Shown here: positions 1 through 6,501 of the stretch, piece by piece
How the letters are laid out: every line of letters starts with the position of its first letter
How positions within the stretch are numbered: the stretch's first letter is position 1
NCBI GenBank assembly: GCA_019308705.1
Contig: JAFDHW010000090.1
Span: 1 to 8,161 of the forward strand
DNA from: Deltaproteobacteria bacterium
GTDB lineage: Bacteria; Desulfobacterota; Desulfobacteria; Desulfobacterales; Desulfatibacillaceae
DNA length: 8,161 nt
Direction of reading: 5' to 3'
Made by a program: the position numbers and the translations under genes
The notes under the pieces: model-generated
The model's database searches: none
Told to the model about the DNA's origin: nothing
The model's input: only the letters and a program-made list of their open reading frames with translations

Positions 1-829
1 CGGCGGGCGCATTTCCACGCCCTTCGAGGGGGGGGCGGGCGAGCCCAACACCCTGGGAGGCTATCTCCTGTTCACCGGGCTTCTGACCGCGGGAATCGCC
101 GCCTACGCCCCGGACCTCAGAAAGAAGGCCGCCTGCCTGTTCCTTTTGGCGGTCATGCTGTTTCCCTTCCTGTTCACCCAGTCCCGGGCCTCCTACGCGG
201 CCCTGGCGCCCGGCGCGTTCGTCCTGGCCATGCTCTCCAGGAAACGCTCCGTGGGGTTCGCCGTGGTGGCCCTGGCCTTTGCCGGGCTGCTTCTGGCCGC
301 ACCAGGGCCGGTGCGGGACCGGGTGGCCTACACCTTCACCCAACCGCCGCACCCCGGCCAGGTGCAGATCCTGGGCGTGCGGCTGGACACCTCCACCTCC
401 GCCCGTCTGCAGAGCTGGGCGCAGGGCCTCTCCGCCTGGACGCGGCATCCGATGCTGGGCCACGGGGTCACGGGATACACCTTCATGGACGCCCAGTACG
501 TGCGCGTGCTGGTGGAGACCGGCATGGCCGGGCTGGCGGCGTTCCTGGCCTTGTTGGCCGCGGTTTTCCGCATGGGGGCCCAAAGGTTCAAAAACGCCTC
601 GGACCCCGTGGGCAAGGGGCTCACCGCGGGGTTCCTTGCCGGGGCCGCCGCCCTGGCGGTCCATTCCCTGGGCGTGAACACCTTCATCATCGTCCGCATC
701 ATGGAGCCCTTCTGGTTTACGGCGGGCCTCGTGGCCGTGCTGCCGGGCCTGGAGAGCGAACACCCCCTGGCCAAGCCGCCGCAAACCCAGCCGGCCTGGC
801 CCCGGCGGCCGGCGCGGCGGCGGAATTGA
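1..829 (+). CDS. O-antigen polymerase/ligase (Wzy-like), 5'-truncated
   Basis: Partial gene. The frame is open from base 2 to the TGA at 827-829, giving 275 visible residues, and the true start lies upstream of the window. It begins inside a Wzy_C-type region: a soluble stretch with GEPNTLGGYL is followed by a membrane segment. Next come a TQSRAS motif at about residues 59-64 of the visible part (SRxS is typical of this superfamily), several hydrophobic segments, a periplasm-like loop with RLQSW and LGHG, and DAQYVRVLVETG at about 163-174. The protein ends in two or three more membrane segments and a Pro/Arg-rich, positively charged tail that is probably cytoplasmic. Family role: inner-membrane polymerisation of undecaprenyl-linked repeat units, or ligation of glycan to an acceptor. 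The loop has Gln in DAQY, where WaaL-type ligases usually carry a His, and a Wzx-like flippase follows directly. Both favour polymerase over ligase, but this is an inference. The polymerase/ligase superfamily call is strong; the exact activity is not. Confidence 0.85.
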   Translation, partial: GGRISTPFEGGAGEPNTLGGYLLFTGLLTAGIAAYAPDLRKKAACLFLLAVMLFPFLFTQSRASYAALAPGAFVLAMLSRKRSVGFAVVALAFAGLLLAAPGPVRDRVAYTFTQPPHPGQVQILGVRLDTSTSARLQSWAQGLSAWTRHPMLGHGVTGYTFMDAQYVRVLVETGMAGLAAFLALLAAVFRMGAQRFKNASDPVGKGLTAGFLAGAAALAVHSLGVNTFIIVRIMEPFWFTAGLVAVLPGLESEHPLAKPPQTQPAWPRRPARRRN

Positions 830-837
830 CCAGCCCC

Positions 838-2316
838 ATGCGCAAACTCCTGGGCTCCACCCTGGCCATGGGCGCCAGTTCCGCGGCGGTGCTGGTCTTG
901 GACGTGCTCCGGGTCAAGTTCACCGCCGTGTTCCTGGGGCCGGACGGCGTGGGCGTGCTCTCGGTGCTCAGCCATTTCCACGCCGTGGCCGTCACCCTGG
1001 CGGGCCTGGGCCTGGGCACGGGCATCATCACCTACACGGCCCGGTACCATTCCCAAAAAGACGCCGCGGCCGTGCAGCAGGTGCTCTCCCACGGGTTCTA
1101 CCCTCCCTTCCTGGTTTCCGTGCTGGCCGCCGCGGCCCTGGCCCTGTGGTCGGGCAGGGTCTCCACCCTCATGTTCGGCACGGACGCCTACGCGCCCCTG
1201 GTGCTGGTGTACGCCGCCTCCCTGCCCATGGGCATGTATCCCACCGTGGTGGGAGCGTTCCTGCGGGGGTTGAAGCGCATCAACGCCCTGGCGAAGATGC
1301 GGGCGGCCAAGGCCTTTTTCGGCACCCTGGTGGTGGTCCCCCTCATCTGGAAGTTCGGGCTTTCGGGCGCGGCGGCCGGGGTCATCGTGTTCACCTCCAT
1401 AGACTGGATCCTCCACCGGCGCAGGCTCGCCGCGGAGGCCGGGTTCTCCGCGTTTTCGCCGCCTTCGCCGGACCCCGCGCTGTTGCGCAGGCTGTTCGCC
1501 TACGGGGCCACCAGCCTTTTGGTGGGCTTCGCGTTCACGGGAAGCCACCTGTTGTTCAAGTCCGTCATCGTCCAGCTCCTGGGCGAGGAGGCCAATGGCG
1601 TCTACCAGCCCGTGTGGGCCTTCACCATGACCTATCCCACCCTGGTGCTCACCTCCATCGCCGCCTACTCCTTTCCCCGCCTGTGCGAACTCACCGCCTC
1701 GAGGGACATCGTGGAGGAGCTGAACATGATCATCCGGCTGGCGGTGCTGTTCCTCACACCGGCCATGGCGCTTTTGCTCGCCCTGCGCGGGCCGGTGGTG
1801 GAAATCCTGTACGCTGAAAGCTTTCTGCCCGCCGCGGACATCCTGCCCTTGCAGATCGTGGGGGATTACTTCAAGGTTCTGTTCTGGGGCCTTTCCCTGT
1901 ATCTTCTGCCCACCCGCAGGCTGGGGGCCTTCATCGGGTTCTCCCTGGCCCAGGACGTACTGCTGTTCGGGCTGGCCGCCCCGGCCGTCGGCCGTTTCGG
2001 GCTTCCAGGCGCGGCGCTGTGTTTCGGGGTCAGTTACGCGCTTCCCGTGACGGCGCTGCTCCTCTATTCCCGCAGGGTGCTGGGATACCGGACCGGCGCG
2101 CTGAACGCCCGGCTCCTTGCAAGCTCCCTGGTGCTCCTGGCCGGGGGCGCGGCGGCGGTGCTGTTCTGGCCCCTTTCCGCGTGGGGCCCGGCCTTGGGCG
2201 TGGGGCTTTTCCTGTGGGGGGTGCTCAACATCAGCCGGAGCGAAGTGAAACAGGTCCTTTCCTGGACCCGGGAAAAGCGCGCCGGCCTCGGGCGGTGGAA
2301 GGACACGGAAGAATGA
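838..2316 (+). CDS. Wzx-type oligosaccharide flippase (MATE-like/MOP superfamily)
   Basis: The 492-residue length is normal for a Wzx/RfbX-type polysaccharide transporter. The protein is almost entirely hydrophobic segments separated by short charged loops, consistent with about 12-14 membrane helices. The N-terminus (MRKLLGS, then a glycine/alanine-rich helix, then RVKFTAVFLGPDGVG) is the classic opening of this family, where an arginine/lysine loop precedes LGPxGxG. Family role: translocation of undecaprenyl-diphosphate-linked repeat units from the cytoplasmic to the periplasmic face of the inner membrane for polymerisation, here presumably by the neighbouring Wzy-like protein. Start choice: the ATG at 838 fits homologues that begin M-[KR]-x-L-L. 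An in-frame TTG at 826 would add four residues (M-T-S-P) and give a 4-base TTGA overlap with the previous gene, like the other junctions here. Neither has a convincing Shine-Dalgarno sequence. The TGA at 2314-2316 overlaps the next start. The substrate is unknown. Confidence 0.9.
   Translation: MRKLLGSTLAMGASSAAVLVLDVLRVKFTAVFLGPDGVGVLSVLSHFHAVAVTLAGLGLGTGIITYTARYHSQKDAAAVQQVLSHGFYPPFLVSVLAAAALALWSGRVSTLMFGTDAYAPLVLVYAASLPMGMYPTVVGAFLRGLKRINALAKMRAAKAFFGTLVVVPLIWKFGLSGAAAGVIVFTSIDWILHRRRLAAEAGFSAFSPPSPDPALLRRLFAYGATSLLVGFAFTGSHLLFKSVIVQLLGEEANGVYQPVWAFTMTYPTLVLTSIAAYSFPRLCELTASRDIVEELNMIIRLAVLFLTPAMALLLALRGPVVEILYAESFLPAADILPLQIVGDYFKVLFWGLSLYLLPTRRLGAFIGFSLAQDVLLFGLAAPAVGRFGLPGAALCFGVSYALPVTALLLYSRRVLGYRTGALNARLLASSLVLLAGGAAAVLFWPLSAWGPALGVGLFLWGVLNISRSEVKQVLSWTREKRAGLGRWKDTEE
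2297..2302 (+). promoter_or_regulatory. Ribosome binding site for the GT4 gene at 2313
   Basis: GGAAGG lies 10 bases before the ATG at 2313, inside the 3' end of the flippase gene. A second GGAAG at 2307-2311 is too close to the start to be used. This site and the ATGA overlap support starting at 2313 rather than at any upstream position in the same frame, which would lie within the flippase coding region. Confidence 0.5.
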
Positions 2317-3386
2317 AGGTGTGCATGATCTCCGAGGCCCGCTCCGTGCACACCCGGCGGCTGGCGGCCGGGCTGGCGGAACAGGGCGTGGAGGTGCACC
2401 TGGCGACCCGGGACCGGGACAATGTCCCCGGCGTGACGGTGCATCGGGTTCCCCTGTACGCCAGGGGGCCCTACAACCGGCCAGCCGCTTTTTTCCGCGC
2501 CCGGCGGATGCTGGCGGATATCCGGCCGGACGTGTATCACCTGTTCGGCCTGTTTTCCCTGTTCTCCCTGCCCGGCGTGCTCCTGGCGCGGGGGCTTCGT
2601 CCCCTGGTGGTTTCCGGCTGGGGGTCGGACGTGGCCTTTCCCGGTCCGGGGTCCGGCGCACGGCGGCGGTTCATTCGCCGCAGCCTGCTGGCCCGGGCGG
2701 AGCGGGTGACCATGGTGTCCGCGTACCTTGCCGCCGAGGCAAAAAAGCACCTTCCGCCCGAAACGCCGGTGGAGGTGGTTTTCTGGGGCGTGGACACGGA
2801 AGTGTTTCGCCCGGCCGAAGCCCCCCGCCGGGAGGGCCCGGTGCGGGCGGCCTTCGCCAAGGCCTTGCACGCTTTGTCCGGCCCGGACCTCTTGGTGGAT
2901 GCCTTTGCCCGGGCGCGGGAGCGCGCGGCCGTGCCCATGGAGCTCTTGATCGCCGGGGACGGGCCCATGGAGGCCGAGGTCCGGGAGGCCGCCCGCAAGC
3001 TTTCCGGCGCGGTGCGCTTCCTGGGCCGGCTGGAAGGCGAGGCCGCCGTGGCGGATTTTTACCGGGACGCGGATTTCGCGGTGCTGTCCTCCCGGAGGGA
3101 GTCCTTTGGCATGTCCGGGGTGGAGGCCCAGGCCTGCGGGCTTGCCGTGGCCGGGTTCGCCGTGGGCGGCGTGCCCGAGGTGGTCCGGGACGGCGAAACC
3201 GGCCTTTTGGTCCCCCCGGGAGACGTGGAGGCCCTGGCGGACGCCATGGTCCGGCTGGCCGAAGACGCGGACCTGCGCCGGTCCATGGGCGCGGCGGCGC
3301 GCAGGCGGGCGGAGGAGCGGTTCGAGAGGAAGCGGTGCGTACAAACGCTCATAGACGTTTACAAGGAAGCGGCGCGGCATGGGTGA
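2313..3386 (+). CDS. Glycosyltransferase family 4 (GT-B fold)
   Basis: A 357-residue protein, typical of GT4 enzymes, that transfers a sugar from a nucleotide-sugar donor to a growing lipid-linked glycan at the cytoplasmic membrane face. Domain order: an N-terminal acceptor domain (about 1-165) opening with MKVCMISEARSVHTRRLA and LAEQGVEVHL; then VSGWGSDV at 100-107; then FWGVDTEVFRP at 157-167, the usual linker to the donor domain. The C-terminal domain (about 175-345) shows AKALHALSGPDLLVDAF, AGDGP at 214-218, and the EX7E donor-site motif E263-ESFGMSGVE-E271, followed by GGVPEVVRDGETGLLVPP. All expected donor-site elements are present except that the usual GRL...KG loop reads AKALHALSG, a variant also seen in a GT4 subgroup. 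The start ATG overlaps the flippase stop (ATGA), and the 3' end overlaps the next gene by 8 bases, implying coupled translation. Donor, acceptor and linkage cannot be predicted. Confidence 0.9.
   Translation: MKVCMISEARSVHTRRLAAGLAEQGVEVHLATRDRDNVPGVTVHRVPLYARGPYNRPAAFFRARRMLADIRPDVYHLFGLFSLFSLPGVLLARGLRPLVVSGWGSDVAFPGPGSGARRRFIRRSLLARAERVTMVSAYLAAEAKKHLPPETPVEVVFWGVDTEVFRPAEAPRREGPVRAAFAKALHALSGPDLLVDAFARARERAAVPMELLIAGDGPMEAEVREAARKLSGAVRFLGRLEGEAAVADFYRDADFAVLSSRRESFGMSGVEAQACGLAVAGFAVGGVPEVVRDGETGLLVPPGDVEALADAMVRLAEDADLRRSMGAAARRRAEERFERKRCVQTLIDVYKEAARHG
3363..3369 (+). promoter_or_regulatory. Ribosome binding site for the GT4-like gene at 3379
   Basis: AAGGAAG lies 9 bases upstream of the ATG at 3379, within the last codons of the preceding glycosyltransferase. 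It supports this start even though it creates an 8-base overlap with the previous gene. Confidence 0.55.
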
Positions 3387-4566
3387 TCCCCTGACCATCT
3401 GGTACGTGTTCTACGAGTCCCCGGGCATCATGCCCGCCCACGTGCACGAGGTGGTCTCCCACTTTTTGGCCGCGGGTCAACGGGTGGTGCTGTTTGCGCG
3501 CGCCCACGCCCCGGGCGGGCCCCTGGACGCACTGGCGGAAAAGGGCGCGGAGCTGGTTTGCCTGGACGTGCCCGATGTCCGGGGCCTGGCCGAACCCCTT
3601 TTTTTGGCCGCCCTGGCCCGGGAACTCGGCCGCCGCCTGCGCGGGGAGCGGCCGGACGCGGTGTACGCGCGGCACTCCGGAGCCTCGGCCGCGGTGGTTG
3701 CCGCGGTGCGTGGCCGCGCGCCCGTGATCCTGGAGGTGAACGACGTGGTCACCGCCAAGGCCCGGTTTGCCGGCGTGTACCGGATCAAGGCCGCCTGGAT
3801 ACGGGTCTACGAGACGTTCGCCTTTCCCCGTGCGGACCTGGTCCTGCCCGTGACCCCGGGCATCCGCCAGTGGATCGTGGACGCCTTTCCCGTGGACCCG
3901 GACCGGGTGCGGGTGGTGGAAAACGGGGTGGACGACCGGCGGTTTTCCCCCATGGACCAGGCCGCGTGCAGGGAGAAGTTCGGGCTTCCGGCGGAGGGGA
4001 CCATCGCGGGGTTCTTGGGTAGCTTCTACGCCTGGGCCGGGCTGGAAACCCTGGTGGACGCGGCCCCGGACATCCTCCGGGAGTTTCCGGACATCCTGTT
4101 CGCCCTGGGCGGCGGGGAGGAGCCCTACTTCTCGCGCATCTGCGGCCTGGTGGAGGCCCGGGGGCTTTCCGGCTCCTTTGCCTTTTTCGGCCGGGTGCCC
4201 TACGAAGACGCGCCCGCGTTCATCAACGCCATGGACCTGTGCCTGGACCCGGCCAACTTCCCGGACCCGGGCACGGGCATCGCGGCACAGAAGGACATGG
4301 CCTGCCTGGCCTGCGCCAAGCCCCTGGTGGGCAGCGACATCCGCGGCCTGGGGGACATGCTGGAGCAGGCCGGCGCGGGCGTTTCCTTTGCCATGGGCGA
4401 CCCCGCGGACCTGGCCCGGGCGGTGAAACAGGTGCTGGCCGACCCCGCCGCCATGCGGGAGATGGGCCGCCGGGGCCGGAAGGCGGCCGAGGCGCGCTCC
4501 TGGCGGGTGCAGACGGACCGCATCGCGGACATGATCCGCGAGCTTGCCGGAAAGGCGCGGGCATGA
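3379..4566 (+). CDS. GT4-like glycosyltransferase lacking the second EX7E glutamate
   Basis: A 395-residue GT-B-type protein. Recognisable features in order: an N-terminal domain with IMPAHVHEVVSHFLAAGQRV; PDAVYARHS at 92-100; VILEVND at 116-122; VTPGIRQWI at 158-166; VENGVDDRRFSP at 180-191; GFLGSFYAWAGLETLVDAAP at 211-230; FGRVPYED at 270-277; then KDMACLACAKPLV at 305-317 and GLGDMLEQAGAGV. It aligns with almost no gaps to the gene at 5312-6499 (for example GFLGSFYAWAGLETL against GFVGHFFPWDGIETL), so the two are paralogues. Where the paralogue has KILEYFACQKPVV, this protein has KDMACLACAKPLV: the donor-site glutamate is Ala308 (bases 4300-4302), and no other Glu lies nearby. The fold and family are clear. 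Catalysis is uncertain: it could use Asp306 or another residue, have changed donor, or be a non-catalytic partner. The reading frame is intact with no sign of decay. The stop overlaps the next start (ATGA). Confidence 0.85.
   Translation: MGDPLTIWYVFYESPGIMPAHVHEVVSHFLAAGQRVVLFARAHAPGGPLDALAEKGAELVCLDVPDVRGLAEPLFLAALARELGRRLRGERPDAVYARHSGASAAVVAAVRGRAPVILEVNDVVTAKARFAGVYRIKAAWIRVYETFAFPRADLVLPVTPGIRQWIVDAFPVDPDRVRVVENGVDDRRFSPMDQAACREKFGLPAEGTIAGFLGSFYAWAGLETLVDAAPDILREFPDILFALGGGEEPYFSRICGLVEARGLSGSFAFFGRVPYEDAPAFINAMDLCLDPANFPDPGTGIAAQKDMACLACAKPLVGSDIRGLGDMLEQAGAGVSFAMGDPADLARAVKQVLADPAAMREMGRRGRKAAEARSWRVQTDRIADMIRELAGKARA
4549..4555 (+). promoter_or_regulatory. Ribosome binding site for the methyltransferase at 4563
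   Basis: GGAAAGG lies 7 bases before the ATG at 4563, embedded in the last codons of the preceding GT4-like gene. Together with the ATGA stop/start overlap it fixes the methyltransferase start. Confidence 0.5.
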
Positions 4567-5330
4567 AGCAGGATCAAGGCCCTTACCTGGCGCGATTCTA
4601 CGAGCAACACGGCATCTGGGGGGAGGACCCCGCGGCGGACGAGCGCACGCCCCTGGCCGCATCCCTGGTGCCGGACGACGCGCAAAGCATCCTGGACGTG
4701 GGCTGCGGCGAGGGCTCCTTTCTGCGCATGGCCGCAAACGGCCGCCTTGCCGTGGGAGTGGACGCCAGCAGCGCATCCATGGCGGCCTGCGGAGGGCTTT
4801 TGCGGGCGCGGGCCTCGGCCGCGGCCCTGCCCTTTGGCCCGGGTTCCTTTGACCTGGTCGCCGCCAACGAGGTGCTGGAGCATCTGCCCGGACCGGTGTT
4901 TGCGGGGGCGCTTTCCGAGGCCGCCCGGGTGGCGCGTCGCTACATACTGGTTTCCGTGCCCTGGCAGGAGCAGCTTTCCCGCCGCATGGCGCGCTGCGCT
5001 GGCTGCGGCAACGTGTTTCACGTGTGGGGCCACCTGCGCTCCTTCGGCCCCGGAGACCTGGAGAGCCTCTTCCCCGGGTTCGCGCTGAAGGAAAGGGCGT
5101 TCGCCGGGCCCGTGGAAAAGGATTTTCCCCGGGCGGCCCTGTGGCTCCGGCGCCGCGCCGGACGCTATGAATACGAACCCCTGGCCATGTGCCCGGCCTG
5201 CGGGCAGAGGGCGGAAAAGCCCCGCAGGCTGACGGTTTCGGTGGCCACTTCCCTGGCGGCGAAGCTTTTGGGTCCCAGGCACAGGAAATGGGCGGTCTGC
5301 CTGTACGAACGATGCGCATCCTCTACGTAA
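4563..5330 (+). CDS. Class I SAM-dependent methyltransferase with CxxC motifs
   Basis: A 255-residue protein that transfers a methyl group from S-adenosylmethionine, probably to a sugar or polysaccharide intermediate given its neighbours. SAM-binding motif I is ILDVGCGEGSF at 43-53, followed by the acidic ribose-binding position in VGVDAS (D67). The motif around LPFGPGSFDLVAANEVLEHL at 89-108 is the classic Methyltransf_11 pattern. After the Rossmann core come CAGCGNVFHVWGHLRSF at 145-161, CPACG at 210-214, and a C-terminal CLYERC at 246-251. C145, C148, C210 and C213, with H153 and H157 nearby, could form a zinc site; the CxxCG-FH-GHLRSF block itself occurs in other methyltransferases of polysaccharide loci, as far as I recall. 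The gene lies between two paralogous glycosyltransferases, overlapping the first by 4 bases and the second by 19. The target atom (O, N or C) and substrate are unknown. Confidence 0.87.
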   Translation: MKQDQGPYLARFYEQHGIWGEDPAADERTPLAASLVPDDAQSILDVGCGEGSFLRMAANGRLAVGVDASSASMAACGGLLRARASAAALPFGPGSFDLVAANEVLEHLPGPVFAGALSEAARVARRYILVSVPWQEQLSRRMARCAGCGNVFHVWGHLRSFGPGDLESLFPGFALKERAFAGPVEKDFPRAALWLRRRAGRYEYEPLAMCPACGQRAEKPRRLTVSVATSLAAKLLGPRHRKWAVCLYERCASST

Positions 5331-6499
5331 CCAGCACGGACCTTTCCGGGGCCACCTGTTCGCCGGGGTCGGTGCGCCACGTCATGGAGGTGGCGGAAAA
5401 CCTCGTTGCCCGGGGCCACCGGCTGACCCTTTTGGCCCCGGGGGTGGGACGCTACCCCCACCCCACGCCCGTGGACGTGCGCTACGTGCCCGCGCCCAAA
5501 AGGCGCTATGCGCGTACCCTGGTTCCCGAGGCCCTCATGCCCGCGTACCTGGTCCGGCACATGGCCCGTGCGGACGCGGTGTACTGGCGGCAGGCGTTTC
5601 TCACCGCCTGGCCGGCCCTGGCCGCCCGGGCGGCGGGAAAGCCCCTGGTGTGCGAGGTGAACGGGCTCACCGAGGACGAGGTATACACCGAGGACATCCC
5701 GGCCCTCCGGCGGAGCGTGGTGCTGCACCTGGAAAAGGTGAACTACCGCCTGGCGGACCGGCTCATCTGCGTGGCCCCGGCCATCCGCGACCGCATCTTG
5801 AAAAGCCACCCGCTAAACCCGGACCGGGTGCACGTGATCCTAAACGGCGTGAACGCGAACCGTATGCCCGTGGTCGACCCGGCAGAGGCCAAAGCGAAGG
5901 TGGGGGTGCCGCCGGACGCGCCCGTGGCCGGGTTCGTGGGACATTTCTTTCCCTGGGACGGCATCGAGACCCTCATCGCCGCCGCGCCCCGCGTGCTGGA
6001 GAAGTTTCCCAGGACGCGGTTCCTGGTGGTGGGCTCCGGACCGTGGGGGGAGCACCTTCCCGGCCTGGCGCGGGAGACCGGGGTGGGGGCGAACTTCGTA
6101 TTCCCGGGCAGGATCGCCTGGGAGGAACTCTACTGGTGGGTGAACGCCTTTGACGCGGCCTGCGCGCCCTACGCCCGGAGCATCAATACCCGGTCCGGCC
6201 GGTCGTCGTTGAAGATCCTGGAGTACTTCGCCTGCCAAAAGCCCGTGGTGGCCAGCCGCACCACGGTCATCCCCGAGGTGGCGGACATCGAACAAAAGGG
6301 CCTGGGCCTGGTGGTGCCGCCCGAGGACCCCGAGGCCCTGGCGGAAGCCCTCATCGACCTTTTCTCCCACCCGGAAAAGCGGGCGGCCATGGGCCGTGGC
6401 GGAAGGGAATACGTGGAACGGGAGCGGGGCTGGGACAAGGTGGCGGAAAAGACCGAGGCCGTCCTCCGCAAGGCCCTGGCGGACAAGGGGAGGGCCTGA
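5312..6499 (+). CDS. Glycosyltransferase family 4, paralogue of the gene at 3379
   Basis: A 395-residue GT-B glycosyltransferase acting on lipid-linked glycan at the cytoplasmic face. The N-terminus is MRILYVTSTDLSGATCSPGSVRH, with a typical glycine/serine-rich acceptor-side loop. Then come LVCEVNGLTEDEVY at 112-125, VAPAIRDRI at 154-162, ILNGVNANRMP at 176-186, GFVGHFFPWDGIETLIAAAP at 207-226, VVGSGPWG at 239-246, and SLKILEYFACQKPVVASRT at 299-317 with the conserved donor-site Glu304. It ends with VVPPEDPEALAEAL. The first position of the EX7E motif is Gly, as in many GT4 members. Start choice: the ATG at 5312 gives the family-typical MRILYV opening but overlaps the methyltransferase by 19 bases and has no clear Shine-Dalgarno, so it probably relies on coupled re-initiation. 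An in-frame ATG at 5288 would add eight residues and has AGGA only one base away, which is too close. Unlike its paralogue, it keeps the expected catalytic-site residues. Confidence 0.9.
   Translation: MRILYVTSTDLSGATCSPGSVRHVMEVAENLVARGHRLTLLAPGVGRYPHPTPVDVRYVPAPKRRYARTLVPEALMPAYLVRHMARADAVYWRQAFLTAWPALAARAAGKPLVCEVNGLTEDEVYTEDIPALRRSVVLHLEKVNYRLADRLICVAPAIRDRILKSHPLNPDRVHVILNGVNANRMPVVDPAEAKAKVGVPPDAPVAGFVGHFFPWDGIETLIAAAPRVLEKFPRTRFLVVGSGPWGEHLPGLARETGVGANFVFPGRIAWEELYWWVNAFDAACAPYARSINTRSGRSSLKILEYFACQKPVVASRTTVIPEVADIEQKGLGLVVPPEDPEALAEALIDLFSHPEKRAAMGRGGREYVERERGWDKVAEKTEAVLRKALADKGRA
6485..6494 (+). promoter_or_regulatory. Strong ribosome binding site for asnB
   Basis: A purine run AAGGGGAGGG ends 7 bases before the ATG at 6502 and is the best Shine-Dalgarno-like sequence in the window. 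It lies in the final codons of the preceding glycosyltransferase and may give asnB translation that depends less on the upstream genes. Confidence 0.6.
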
Positions 6500-6501
6500 C
6501 C

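Noticed and set aside
2019..2312. Upstream extension of the first GT4 frame into the flippase gene, giving a 455-residue protein.
   Set aside because: The extension has biased, non-homologous composition, while the ATG at 2313 gives the canonical GT4 N-terminus, an ATGA overlap and a ribosome binding site.
328..2661. A very long minus-strand open frame (about 777 codons) antisense to the polymerase, flippase and first GT4 gene.
   Set aside because: Its translation is low-complexity, rich in Arg, Gly, Pro, Gln and His with no recognisable domain. It mirrors genes with clear family motifs, as expected from high GC at third positions leaving few stop codons on the opposite strand.
3370..3390. 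A possible frameshift at the 8-base overlap between the first two GT4 genes, which might have been one fused protein.
   Set aside because: Both proteins are complete GT-B enzymes with their own N- and C-terminal domains, and the second has its own ribosome binding site, so they are separate genes.
4239..4562. Upstream extension of the methyltransferase frame into the preceding GT4-like gene.
   Set aside because: The extension is Gly/Pro/Arg-rich noise; the ATG at 4563 has a ribosome binding site and gives a normal methyltransferase length.
5189..5311. Upstream extension of the third GT4 frame, making a 436-residue protein.
   Set aside because: The extra residues are not GT-like and overlap the conserved CPACG region of the methyltransferase; the MRILYV start at 5312 matches the family.
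3349..5319. A long minus-strand open frame (about 656 codons) opposite the second GT4-like gene and the methyltransferase.
   Set aside because: Same reason: biased composition, no domain, and the plus strand is fully explained by two recognisable enzymes.
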